The position numbers and the translations under genes were made by a program. The notes below the pieces were generated by a model, which was given only the letters and a program-made list of their open reading frames with translations, did not search any database and had not been told where the DNA came from. Shown one piece after another: positions 1 through 7,766 of a DNA stretch of 64,000 bases (position 1 is its first letter; every line of letters starts with the position of its first letter). The stretch lies in NCBI RefSeq assembly GCF_014217545.1, contig NZ_CP043178.1, positions 1,736,001 through 1,800,000 of the forward strand. The letters run 5' to 3'. This stretch comes from Pseudarthrobacter sp. NBSH8 (GTDB taxonomy: Bacteria; Actinomycetota; Actinomycetes; Actinomycetales; Micrococcaceae).

Positions 1-931
1 TCCGTTCATTAAGCAGGGGCGCGGCCGGTGGCAGGGCGGCGTCGCGCAGGGCCTCCACCATCCCGTATCCAGCCGGAACAAAAAGCGTCCCGGGCTTGGT
101 GCAGAATTGCCCGGCCCCCATGGTGAAGGAGCCCACGAACCCCTGGGCGATCTCCGCACCACGCTGGCTTGCTGCGGCTTCGGTGACGAAGGCCGGGTTG
201 TTGCTGCCCAGTTCCCCGAAGAAGGGGATCGGTTCCGGCCGGGAATTCGCGATATCGAACAGTGCGCGGCCGCCAGGGATGGACCCCGTGAAGGCGCCGG
301 CTTTGACCCGAGGGTCGCGCAGGGCTGCGGCTCCCGCGGCAGTCCCGGCGATGAGGGCGAACGTGCCGTCCGGAGCGCCAGCCTCGCGAAGCGCGGAGGT
401 CACCACCTCGGCTGTGAGCCGGGACAGTCCGGGGTGGCCGGAGTGGGCCTTGAGCAGCACCGGGCTGCCTGCAGCCAGGGCTGAAGCGGTGTCGCCGCCG
501 GCAACGGAGAACGCGAAGGGAAAGTTGCTGGCCGCGAACACTACTACGGGGCCCACGGGCACGCGAACTCGCCGCAGGTCCGGTCGCGGCGCGCCCATTG
601 GCCACTCGGCGTCGGCGTGGTCGATGCGGGCGTCAAGGTAGCCGCCGTCGCGCAGCTCTTCCCCGAAGAGGCGCAGCTGGAAGGTAGTGCGTTTGAGCTC
701 TCCGCGCAGGCGCGCCCCGGGCAGGTGGGTTTCCTGTTCGGCTTCGGGAATGAGCTGGTCGGCTGCGGCATCCAAGCGGTCCGCGACGGCGTCGAGCAGC
801 CGGGCGCGCTCGGCGGGACGGAGTGCGGCCAGTGGCGCCGCGGCCGTTTGGGCCGCTGCCAGCAGTTGTTCCAGCTCGGCGTCGGTGGTGGGCTGGAGTG
901 CGACGGCGGAGGCCGGGGCGATCGTGGTCAT
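1..931 (-). CDS. alpha-ketoglutarate semialdehyde (2,5-dioxovalerate) dehydrogenase, 3' part outside window
   Basis: Aldehyde dehydrogenase superfamily, expected to oxidise 2-oxoglutarate semialdehyde to 2-oxoglutarate, the last step of 4-hydroxyproline breakdown. The frame is open from an ATG at 931 to the window edge (310 codons seen, of roughly 500 expected). Visible family motifs are the cofactor/substrate stretch FAASNFPFAFS near residue 150, the general-base region ELGSNNPAF and the catalytic cysteine in GQFCTKPG near residue 290. The sequence style matches the KGSADH branch rather than betaine or succinate semialdehyde dehydrogenases. It lies 40 bases downstream of the dehydrogenase alpha subunit on the same strand, so it is probably the next gene of the operon. 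Product call is strong at family level; substrate is inferred from neighbours. Confidence 0.88.
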   Translation of the reverse strand, partial: MTTIAPASAVALQPTTDAELEQLLAAAQTAAAPLAALRPAERARLLDAVADRLDAAADQLIPEAEQETHLPGARLRGELKRTTFQLRLFGEELRDGGYLDARIDHADAEWPMGAPRPDLRRVRVPVGPVVVFAASNFPFAFSVAGGDTASALAAGSPVLLKAHSGHPGLSRLTAEVVTSALREAGAPDGTFALIAGTAAGAAALRDPRVKAGAFTGSIPGGRALFDIANSRPEPIPFFGELGSNNPAFVTEAAASQRGAEIAQGFVGSFTMGAGQFCTKPGTLFVPAGYGMVEALRDAALPPAAPLLNER

Positions 932-971
932 GCGCAGTCTCCTTTCGGGAGGCAGGGTCAGAAGGGGAAGT

Positions 972-2435
972 TCAGTCGTCCGTAGTTTGGAGGGCGGCGA
1001 GTTCGCCGATCCCCACGGGTGCAGCCAATGGTCGTTTTGCGGCGGCGGACAGGCTTTCAATGGTGGGAGCACCACCCGGGCCTGCGCCCAGGCAGGCGGC
1101 CGCGAAACCGCAGACGCGGCCCTGGCACCAGCCCATTCCGGCGCGGGTGAAGGATTTGAGTGTGCGGGCGTCGCGGGCTCCCAGGTCGTCCCGGGCCCCG
1201 GTGATCTCGCCGGCCGTGACCTCTTCGCAGCGGCATACGGTGGTCTGCGGAGCGAGCCAGTCCTGCCAGGCGGCGGGCACAGGGTGGGCACGGTGCATGG
1301 CCTCGGCGAAGCGCCGGTGCCGCACCATGGCACGCAGGCCCTGCAGTGCCGCGGCGGGTTCCGGAGCGGCTGCTGCGGAGGTGCCGGCAGTGAGGCCCTC
1401 GAGCACCGCCAGGGTAGCGCCTCCGACACCGGTGACCTCCCCGGCAAGGAACAGGCCGGGAATGCTGGATTCCTGGCGGTCGGTGACGACGCCGACCAGG
1501 GAGCCATCGGCATCCAGGCGGGTTTCAACTCCGAGGGACAGGGGCAGCTCCATCTGCGGCGTGAAACCCCAGCCGAAGCCGATGACGTCCACGTCCCGGT
1601 AAACGCGCTCCGTGCCGGGCCGGACCCGGCCGGCGGCGTCCACCTTGGCTGTGCGCACGCCGGAGGCGCGGCCGTCTCCCAGCACCTCCGTGACGATGGT
1701 CCGGATGCGGTACGGGATCCGGTGCCGGGCGAACACGGCCGCGTACTCCACTCCCTCGACGGCCTTCTCGGGCACACCCGCGGCTGCCTTGAGGTGCGGC
1801 AGCCAGGCCTTGGGTGAGGACGATTCGAGCACTGCGGGGACCTGTCCGCCGGCTTCGGCAATGCCCGCCGCCACCGGTAAAAGGAACGGGCCGGTGCCGG
1901 CGATGACGAAGCGCTTCCCCGGCAGGGCTCCGTTGCCCTTGATGAACGCCTGGATTCCGCCGGCGGCCATCACGCCGGGCAGGTTCCAGCCGGGAACCGG
2001 CAGCTGGCGGTCGTAGCCGCCGGGGCACAAGACCAGGCGGCGGGCGACGACGGTGCTGCCGCCGTCGGCCGTTCCGGACATCGGGCCGGCCGTCACGGTG
2101 GGCGTTGTGCGGACAACGAATCCGGCGTCGACCTTTTCCGCCATCCAGACCTGTTGGCCGGGCACGTACGTGATCCGGCCCGTGTGGCTGGCGGCGTCGA
2201 AACGGGCACGGAGGTCCCTGTAGGTCCGCCAACCATGGTGGCCTTTACCATCGGGGTTGGGCTCGACGGTTTCGGGGCGGTGCCGCCAGAACTGGCCGCC
2301 TGGTTGGGGGCCGGCATCCACAACCACGACGGCGGCTCCGGCCTCGGCTGCCGAAACGGCCGCTCCCAGCCCCGCCGGCCCCGCACCCACGACGGCAACA
2401 TCCGCTTCAACGATGCCCGGAACCGCGGCACTCAT
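972..2435 (-). CDS. D-hydroxyproline dehydrogenase, FAD/NAD(P)-binding subunit with BFD-like [2Fe-2S] domain
   Basis: About 487 aa. The N-terminus carries a Rossmann FAD motif (VVGAGPAGLG), a second nucleotide-binding region sits mid-protein (VIAGTGPFLL), and the C-terminus has a BFD-like iron-sulfur region with cysteines arranged as CRCEE and then WCQGRVCG. This layout is that of the large subunit of multi-subunit D-hydroxyproline/sarcosine/opine type dehydrogenases. The ATG at 2435 was chosen because it overlaps the stop of the upstream [2Fe-2S] gene by 4 bases (ATGA) and sits just before the FAD motif; the frame is open further upstream but that part is the antisense of nothing and overlaps the neighbour. 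With the two genes upstream it would form a heterotrimer that oxidises cis-4-hydroxy-D-proline to the pyrroline. Confidence 0.85.
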   Translation of the reverse strand: MSAAVPGIVEADVAVVGAGPAGLGAAVSAAEAGAAVVVVDAGPQPGGQFWRHRPETVEPNPDGKGHHGWRTYRDLRARFDAASHTGRITYVPGQQVWMAEKVDAGFVVRTTPTVTAGPMSGTADGGSTVVARRLVLCPGGYDRQLPVPGWNLPGVMAAGGIQAFIKGNGALPGKRFVIAGTGPFLLPVAAGIAEAGGQVPAVLESSSPKAWLPHLKAAAGVPEKAVEGVEYAAVFARHRIPYRIRTIVTEVLGDGRASGVRTAKVDAAGRVRPGTERVYRDVDVIGFGWGFTPQMELPLSLGVETRLDADGSLVGVVTDRQESSIPGLFLAGEVTGVGGATLAVLEGLTAGTSAAAAPEPAAALQGLRAMVRHRRFAEAMHRAHPVPAAWQDWLAPQTTVCRCEEVTAGEITGARDDLGARDARTLKSFTRAGMGWCQGRVCGFAAACLGAGPGGAPTIESLSAAAKRPLAAPVGIGELAALQTTDD

Positions 2436-2764
2436 TCCCGTCCCCCTTCGGATCCAGCCAATGGACGTACGTTGGGCTCGCAGGAACCCTTGATGTCCAT
2501 GCCCTCGCGCACTTCCACCAGGCAGGCGCGCTGGTTCGGTACGCCGTCGACCGCGACGAGACAGTCGAAGCACACGCCGATGCCGCAGAACAGCCCGCGG
2601 GGACGTGCGTGCTTGCGCGTATCGCGCCAGGCGGTGATGCCGTTGGTGACCAGCGCCGAGCCAACGCTTTGGCCCGCAGATGTCCTGATCGGACGGCCGT
2701 CAAAGCTGAGGGTTATCTCGCCCGGCGTGCCAGGCAAGTTGTCTCCTGATGTGTAGGCGCTCAT
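2432..2764 (-). CDS. D-hydroxyproline dehydrogenase, small [2Fe-2S] ferredoxin-like subunit
   Basis: A 110-aa protein with the cysteine pattern of the gamma subunits of heterotrimeric sarcosine/hydroxyproline dehydrogenases: FCGIGVCFDC followed by RACLVEV. It resembles the N-terminal ferredoxin-like domain that is fused to the large subunit in other opine or sarcosine oxidases. It overlaps the DAO-type subunit upstream and the FAD/BFD subunit downstream by 4 bases each, which implies translational coupling and equal stoichiometry. It should carry electrons between the two flavin subunits. No signal peptide is present, so it is cytoplasmic. Confidence 0.85.
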   Translation of the reverse strand: MSAYTSGDNLPGTPGEITLSFDGRPIRTSAGQSVGSALVTNGITAWRDTRKHARPRGLFCGIGVCFDCLVAVDGVPNQRACLVEVREGMDIKGSCEPNVRPLAGSEGGRE

Positions 2765-3945
2765 GCTGTGGCCTCCTCTCGGTGTGTTGTGCTGTTGGGG
2801 GCTTGTTCGCCGAACCGGGCCGGGGCAAACGGGGCCAGGTCAAGATCCGGAGACTGGCCGGCCAGGGCCTGTGCCAGGAGCTTGCCCGTTCCCGCGGAAA
2901 GGCCAATGCCGGCACCCTCATGGCCGGCCGCATGCCACAGTCCGGGGGCGCGATCGTCATGGCCTATCACCGGGAGGTGATCCGGGCAGTAGGGCCGGAA
3001 ACCGTGGTAGTGGCGGATGGCCTTAACGTGTTCGAGGAAAGGAAAGAGCGCCACGGCGTTACCCGCCAGGAGCCGGAGCGCGTCGGTGCTCACCGTGCGG
3101 TCGAAGCCGACGCGTTCGCGGGTGGAGCCGATGAGGATGGTGCCGCTGGGGGTTCCTTCGACCACTGGTGAGGCCTGGAGTCCGGCGTCGGAACTGCCCA
3201 CGTTGTCGATGTACTCGGCCGCATAGACCTTGTGGTGGACCATGGGCGGCAACGGCTCGGTGACCATAACGAAGCCGCGGCGGGGGAGGAAAGGTACGCT
3301 CACCCCGGCCAGCGCGGCGAGTTGGCCGGCCCACGTCCCGGTGCAGTTGACTACGGCCGCGGCGGAGAAGTCGCCGCGCGGAGTCTGGACGCCGGTGACG
3401 CGGTCTCCGCTCCTAAGGAAGCCGCTAACGGGCGTATCCGCAACGAAACGTGCCCCGGCCTGAGTCGCCAGCCGGACCAGGTGCCCAGCAACCAGCATGG
3501 GCTGCACCTGGCAGTCCTCCGGGTAGAACGCTCCGCCCACGGCGTCCGGTGTGATGTGCGGTTCGGCTTTCCGCAGCTCATCCGGGTCCAGCCTGTCCAC
3601 AAGAACGCCGTAGCCGGACTGGGAGGCCATCACACGGTTGAGCGATGCCAGACTGCTTTCGCGGGAGGCCACGATGATGCCGCCCTTGGACTCGAATTCC
3701 CAGAGCCGCTTGTGCTCAGCCAGGTCGCCATGCCACACGTCCAGGGAGTAGCGGGTCAGTTCAAGCTCGGGGCCGAGTTCCTTGTCAGAGACGAGGATGT
3801 TTCCTTCGCAGGCCGACGACGTGCCGCTGGCGGGGAGCCCCTTGTCCAGGACGGTCACGGTGAGGCCCTGTTGCGTTGCGAAATAGGCAGTGGCGGCCCC
3901 GATTACGCCTGCGCCGATGACAAGCACATCGCTCGCTGCGTTCAT
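2761..3945 (-). CDS. D-hydroxyproline dehydrogenase, DAO-type FAD subunit
   Basis: About 394 aa, a D-amino-acid oxidase/glycine oxidase family flavoprotein. An FAD-binding motif VLVIGAGVIGAATAY lies at the N-terminus, and the C-terminal FAD motif HEGAGIGLSAGTGKLLA is intact. The start ATG at 3945 overlaps the stop of the GntR gene by 4 bases. In hydroxyproline loci this subunit oxidises the D-isomer made by the epimerase to delta1-pyrroline-4-hydroxy-2-carboxylate. Position next to the [2Fe-2S] and FAD/BFD subunits supports a three-subunit enzyme. A role with another D-imino acid such as D-proline cannot be ruled out from sequence alone. Confidence 0.86.
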   Translation of the reverse strand: MNAASDVLVIGAGVIGAATAYFATQQGLTVTVLDKGLPASGTSSACEGNILVSDKELGPELELTRYSLDVWHGDLAEHKRLWEFESKGGIIVASRESSLASLNRVMASQSGYGVLVDRLDPDELRKAEPHITPDAVGGAFYPEDCQVQPMLVAGHLVRLATQAGARFVADTPVSGFLRSGDRVTGVQTPRGDFSAAAVVNCTGTWAGQLAALAGVSVPFLPRRGFVMVTEPLPPMVHHKVYAAEYIDNVGSSDAGLQASPVVEGTPSGTILIGSTRERVGFDRTVSTDALRLLAGNAVALFPFLEHVKAIRHYHGFRPYCPDHLPVIGHDDRAPGLWHAAGHEGAGIGLSAGTGKLLAQALAGQSPDLDLAPFAPARFGEQAPNSTTHREEATA

Positions 3946-4667
3946 GTCTGCTGCTCCTCGGCTGTCTCGGTCTCTCCGGTGGCCCAAAGGCCACGGGCGT
4001 GGCTGATGTGTTGGCGCATCAATTCAGTCGCCGCGGCTCCATCTCCGGCCTCGATGAGGTCCAGCAGGACGTGGTGTTCCTGGGCGGAATCGGCCAGCCG
4101 GTTGCTCTCGCTCAGGATCTTGAGGCCGTACAGGCGGGTTCGGGACCGGAGGCTGGTGGCCAATTCAACAAGCTGGCCGTTGCCGGCGTACCGCAGAAGC
4201 TCCGCGTGGAAGATGCGGTCCGCGGAAAGGTAGGCAGTGAGGTCGCCCTGCCGCGCAGCATCAACAATGTCGTCGGCCATGGACCGCAGGACCTTGACTC
4301 CGGATGGTGGAACAGTGCCGGCCACGTCGCCAACAACCGGCGGCTCGAGGAGCAGGCGGATCTCCGTAAGCTCGTCCAGCTCCCGGTCGCTCATGGTGGT
4401 GATCCGGAAGCCTTTGTTTTTGACTGTCTCCACCAGGCCTTCGCGCGTCAGGTCCATCATTGCCTCGCGCACGGGTGTGGCTGAGACACCGAAAGCGGCG
4501 GCAAGTGCCGGTGCGGAATAGAGGGTGCCCTCCTCCAACGTGCCGGCGATGATCGCTGTGCGCAGGGAATCGGTCACTGACTCGCGCAGGCTGTGCTGGC
4601 GGCCGAGCGGGGCGATCGGAAGCTGGTTGTTGGTTGGCACGGTGAGCACTCCTTGTACGGGATTCAT
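3942..4667 (-). CDS. GntR-family (FCD subfamily) transcriptional regulator
   Basis: 241 aa. An N-terminal winged helix occupies roughly residues 27-90 (PALAAAFGVSATPVREAMMDL is the recognition region). A C-terminal FCD ligand-binding domain follows, with the metal-ligand-like pattern around FHAELL and the last histidine in MRQHISHA. It is embedded inside the operon, overlapping both neighbours by 4 bases, so regulator levels would rise with the pathway. The likely role is sensing a hydroxyproline-derived metabolite and controlling this operon and the ABC importer. Candidate operators containing ATGTCAC lie upstream of the DapA-like gene and of the ATPase gene. Confidence 0.88.
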   Translation of the reverse strand: MNPVQGVLTVPTNNQLPIAPLGRQHSLRESVTDSLRTAIIAGTLEEGTLYSAPALAAAFGVSATPVREAMMDLTREGLVETVKNKGFRITTMSDRELDELTEIRLLLEPPVVGDVAGTVPPSGVKVLRSMADDIVDAARQGDLTAYLSADRIFHAELLRYAGNGQLVELATSLRSRTRLYGLKILSESNRLADSAQEHHVLLDLIEAGDGAAATELMRQHISHARGLWATGETETAEEQQT

Positions 4668-5620
4668 GATCGAGTGCCTCCTTCATACACCAGGCTGGCG
4701 ATCACGAGGTCTTCCCATGCCATCCCCACCCCGGCGTACAGGCAGGGCTTTCCTGCCGAGCGCCCGAAGTCGCCTTTCACAAGATCGCGGAGGTTGGCGG
4801 GACGGATCGCTTGCCACTCCTCTGCAGACCGTGCAGGTATCAGGTCCCCGGCTTCGCGCAGCGCCGAGGCCCGTCCCTCGACCACGACGTCGCTGCGCCG
4901 CACAAGGGCGGCATCGACCTCCCGGGCATCCAGGCCGTGCTGGCCCACCGCTGCCACTACGGCACCGGGGGCAACCAAGCCGCCGTCGAACAGCGGCGTA
5001 CGGGAGGAGGTTGCGCAGATCACCACATCGGCGTCGGGCACCTCCGCAGGGGTTCCGGGGCGGACTTCGATGCCCTCTGCGTCCAGCTGTTCGATCAGCG
5101 CCGACACCCGCTCCGGGCGCCGGCCGACGACGGCGAGGCTCGCCTCCGGGAGCACGGCGTGCGCGGCGCGAAGATGGTTGAGCGCTTGTACGCCGGTGCC
5201 GAACACGAGCACCCGGGTCGGGCCGGGGTGACGGGGAGCGGCGGGGCGGGGCGCCGAGGCAAGGATGTGCTTGATGGCCAGCAGCGTGGTGGCCGGTGTC
5301 CGGATGGCCGTGAGTTCGTTGCCATCCATCGTGGCCAAAGGGGTTGACGTGTCTGAATGGAAGAGAATATAGACCCCCTGGATCTTTTCCAGCCCCCGTG
5401 CCGGGTTGGCTGGGGCCACGGTGAGCGCCTTGATCCCGCTGTACTCGCGGTTTGTTGCAGGCATGAGCAGGAATTCGCCGTTTGGCGCGGGGCTGAACAA
5501 CCGCGGGCTGTCGTCCTCAGGGTCAACCACGTTCAGGAGCGCCTGCTCAATGGCATCGATGGCCGTTGTCCAGGGAGCAGCAGCCCGCACCGACGCCGAA
5601 TCAAAGTAAGGAATGTTCAC
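4664..5620 (-). CDS. ornithine cyclodeaminase / mu-crystallin family protein (probable pyrroline-2-carboxylate reductase type)
   Basis: About 318 aa. A Rossmann motif (VLVFGTGVQALNHL) and the conserved stretch DGNELTAIRTPATTLLA identify the OCD/mu-crystallin family. In hydroxyproline gene clusters such proteins act as NAD(P)H-dependent delta1-pyrroline-2-carboxylate reductases, for example in trans-3-hydroxyproline or D-proline use, so this gene may widen substrate range or salvage a cyclic imine. The GTG start at 5620 was chosen because it overlaps the epimerase stop by 4 bases; a longer upstream reading would run far into that gene. It overlaps the GntR gene by 4 bases downstream. True cyclodeaminase or alanine dehydrogenase activity is less likely here. 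Confidence 0.8.
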   Translation of the reverse strand: MNIPYFDSASVRAAAPWTTAIDAIEQALLNVVDPEDDSPRLFSPAPNGEFLLMPATNREYSGIKALTVAPANPARGLEKIQGVYILFHSDTSTPLATMDGNELTAIRTPATTLLAIKHILASAPRPAAPRHPGPTRVLVFGTGVQALNHLRAAHAVLPEASLAVVGRRPERVSALIEQLDAEGIEVRPGTPAEVPDADVVICATSSRTPLFDGGLVAPGAVVAAVGQHGLDAREVDAALVRRSDVVVEGRASALREAGDLIPARSAEEWQAIRPANLRDLVKGDFGRSAGKPCLYAGVGMAWEDLVIASLVYEGGTRS

Positions 5621-6618
5621 AGCAGGAACCCCGCAGGAAAGGGATCGGTGGGATCGAGGAAATACTGTGCGGTGCCGGTCAGCCAGGCCCGTCCTGTGAC
5701 GGTGGGGATCACCGCTGGACGGCCGGCGACTTCCGTCTCCTCGACTAGGCGGCCGATGAAACGCGAACCTATGTAGGACTCGTTGACGAAGTCCGTGCCC
5801 AAGGCCAGCTCGCCGCGGGCGTGCAGCTGGGCCATCCGGGCGCTTGTTCCTGTGCCGCAGGGTGAGCGGTCGAACCAACCAGGGTGGATGGCCATCGCGT
5901 GGCGGGAATGCTCCGCTGTGGACCCCTGCGCCTTGAGATACACGTGATGGCAGCCGCGGATGTCGTCGCGCTCCGGGTGGACCGGTTCGTCCGTGGCGTT
6001 GATCGCGTCCATGATCGCCAGTCCGGCCTTGAGCAGGTCATCCTTGCGTCCGCGCTCGAACGGCAAATTCAGGCTGTCTAGGTCTACGATCGCGTAGAAG
6101 TTTCCGCCGAACGCCAGGTCGTAGGACACCGGACGGAACCCGGGCACTTCGACCTTGGCGTCGAGCCGCTCAACGAACGATGGCACGTTGCGGATGGTCA
6201 CGGACTCGGCCTGCCCGTCTTTGACTGCCACCTCTGCGATCACCAGGCCGGCAGGAGTGTCGAGCCGTACGGTGGTAACGGGCTCGACGACGTCGACCAT
6301 GCCGGTCTCCACCAGGACGGTTGCGACCCCGATGGTGCCGTGGCCGCACATCGGCAGCAGACCGGAAACCTCGATAAACAGCACGCCGAAGTCCGCGTCC
6401 GGACGCGTGGATGGCTGGAGGATGGCCCCGCTCATCGAGGCGTGGCCGCGCGGCTCGGTCATCAGGAGGGTACGGATCCAATCGCTGTTCTCCATGAACC
6501 ACAAGCGGCGCTCAGCCATCGTGTCACCGGGGATCGTCCCGATTCCGCCGGTGATGACCCGCGTGGGCATGCCTTCGGTGTGCGAGTCCACGGCGTGGAA
6601 GATGCGGCTGGTTCTCAT
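5617..6618 (-). CDS. 4-hydroxyproline 2-epimerase (proline racemase family)
   Basis: 333 aa, full length for the proline racemase family. Both catalytic cysteines are visible: LPMCGHGTIG near residue 90 and RSPCGTGTSAR near residue 250. The presence of the second cysteine, rather than a threonine, argues against a trans-3-hydroxyproline dehydratase. With the DapA-like, DAO-type and semialdehyde dehydrogenase genes around it, the expected reaction is trans-4-hydroxy-L-proline to cis-4-hydroxy-D-proline. A purine-rich site (GAGGGAG) lies a few bases before the ATG. It follows a strong intercistronic hairpin and overlaps the OCD-family gene by 4 bases. Confidence 0.9.
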   Translation of the reverse strand: MRTSRIFHAVDSHTEGMPTRVITGGIGTIPGDTMAERRLWFMENSDWIRTLLMTEPRGHASMSGAILQPSTRPDADFGVLFIEVSGLLPMCGHGTIGVATVLVETGMVDVVEPVTTVRLDTPAGLVIAEVAVKDGQAESVTIRNVPSFVERLDAKVEVPGFRPVSYDLAFGGNFYAIVDLDSLNLPFERGRKDDLLKAGLAIMDAINATDEPVHPERDDIRGCHHVYLKAQGSTAEHSRHAMAIHPGWFDRSPCGTGTSARMAQLHARGELALGTDFVNESYIGSRFIGRLVEETEVAGRPAVIPTVTGRAWLTGTAQYFLDPTDPFPAGFLL

Positions 6619-6649
6619 GGAATACTCCCTCTTTGTTCCATCTGTTGCT

Positions 6650-6687
6650 CCGTAACTGCCCCTTGGCGTCCCAAGGGGCAGTTACGG
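6650..6687 (-). other. perfect 17-bp intercistronic hairpin
   Basis: A perfect inverted repeat with arms CCGTAACTGCCCCTTGG (6650-6666) and its complement (6671-6687) around a 4-base loop, in the 90-base gap between the DapA-like and epimerase genes. In the direction of transcription no run of T follows, so it is more likely a weak attenuator or an mRNA-stabilising/processing hairpin than a full terminator. It would separate expression of the first gene from the six tightly coupled genes behind it. Confidence 0.75.
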
Positions 6688-6708
6688 AACTGGCGGTGAG
6701 CTGGTCGG

Positions 6709-7614
6709 TTATTTGTAGCCCTTGGCGAGTGCTGCTTCGGTGTCACGGATGACGGCGTCGCGCACGGCCGGGGTGAGCGGACCGCGCGGCGGGCGGCAGG
6801 CGCCGCCGCGGAGGCCAACGACGTCCATGGACAGCTTGATGGCCTGGACGAACTCCGTCTTGCTGTCCCAGCGGAGCAGCGAGTGCAGGTCGCGATAGAT
6901 TTCGCGGGCCCGCTCGAGGTCTGCGACATCGCCGGAGGTGGAGAGCCGGTAGAGCTCGAGGGTGGCTTCCGGAATGGCGTTCGGGTAGCCCGCCACCCAG
7001 CCCACGGCACCTGCCAGGCCCATTTCGACGACGGTATCGTCGGTCCCGATCAGGAGGTCCACTTCGGGAGCGAGTTCCTTGATCTCGTAGGCGCGGCGGA
7101 CATCGCCGGTGAACTCCTTGACGCCGACGATCAGGCCTTCGCCGTGCAACCGGGCGATCAGCTGCGGGGTCAGGTCCACCTTCGTGTCGATCGGGTTGTT
7201 GTACGCCACGATGGGCAGCCCGACGGCGGCCGCGAGGCGGTAGTGGTCCACTACCTCGTCATCGGTGGCCCGGTAGGAGTTCGGGGGGAGCAGCATCAGG
7301 GCGCCGGCGCCGGCTTCGGCGGCCTGTTCCGCCCATTTGCGGGTTTGCAGGCCACCGTAGGCGCCCACGCCGGCCATGACGGTAAAGCCTTCGGGGGCGG
7401 CGTCGACTGCCGTGGTGATTACCCGGGCGCGTTCTTCTTCGCTGAGGGTCTGGTATTCACCCAATGAACCATTCGGGGCCACACCGTGGCAGCCTGCGTT
7501 TGCCAGGAATCGGACGTGCTCGGCGTAGGCGTCGTAGTCCACACTCAAGTCGTCATTGAACGGCAGTGAGGTAGCGACGAGCACTCCATGCCACGGCTTA
7601 CGGGTTTCAGTCAT
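6709..7614 (-). CDS. DapA/DHDPS-family lyase, probable pyrroline-4-hydroxy-2-carboxylate deaminase
   Basis: 301 aa, a class I aldolase-fold protein of the dihydrodipicolinate synthase family. The active-site tyrosine region (IVAYNNP) and the Schiff-base lysine (VGVKEFTGD) are present, and the phosphate/carboxylate loop reads NGSLGEYQ. In this context it should deaminate delta1-pyrroline-4-hydroxy-2-carboxylate to 2-oxoglutarate semialdehyde and ammonia, feeding the terminal dehydrogenase. The ATG at 7614 has an AAAGGA ribosome site about 9 bases upstream. It is the first gene after the ABC importer and has its own 150-base leader. Confidence 0.85.
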   Translation of the reverse strand: MTETRKPWHGVLVATSLPFNDDLSVDYDAYAEHVRFLANAGCHGVAPNGSLGEYQTLSEEERARVITTAVDAAPEGFTVMAGVGAYGGLQTRKWAEQAAEAGAGALMLLPPNSYRATDDEVVDHYRLAAAVGLPIVAYNNPIDTKVDLTPQLIARLHGEGLIVGVKEFTGDVRRAYEIKELAPEVDLLIGTDDTVVEMGLAGAVGWVAGYPNAIPEATLELYRLSTSGDVADLERAREIYRDLHSLLRWDSKTEFVQAIKLSMDVVGLRGGACRPPRGPLTPAVRDAVIRDTEAALAKGYK

Positions 7615-7687
7615 GATGGATGATCCTTTCGGTTGGCACGCTTGGCGCGTGTGCTGCAGCCGTGACGTACCTCACGGCCAAACTTAC

Positions 7688-7697
7688 CATGTGACAT
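7688..7697. promoter_or_regulatory. candidate GntR/FCD operator upstream of the DapA-like gene
   Basis: The stretch CATGTGACAT lies in the 150-base leader of the hydroxyproline genes and contains the reverse complement of the heptamer ATGTCAC, which occurs twice in the leader of the ABC ATPase gene. Sharing between the two likely promoters of one pathway suggests a common regulator site. This is inference from a short motif. Confidence 0.3.
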
Positions 7698-7766
7698 TGC
7701 ACAGGTTGCTAAAAATGGGTGATGGATTTCGTTGAGGTCAGGTTCCGATGCGATCGGGCACCGGGG

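Noticed and set aside
5617..6618. Reading the racemase-family gene as trans-3-hydroxyproline dehydratase because an OCD-family gene is adjacent
   Set aside because: Both catalytic cysteines are present, whereas the dehydratases replace the second one by threonine.
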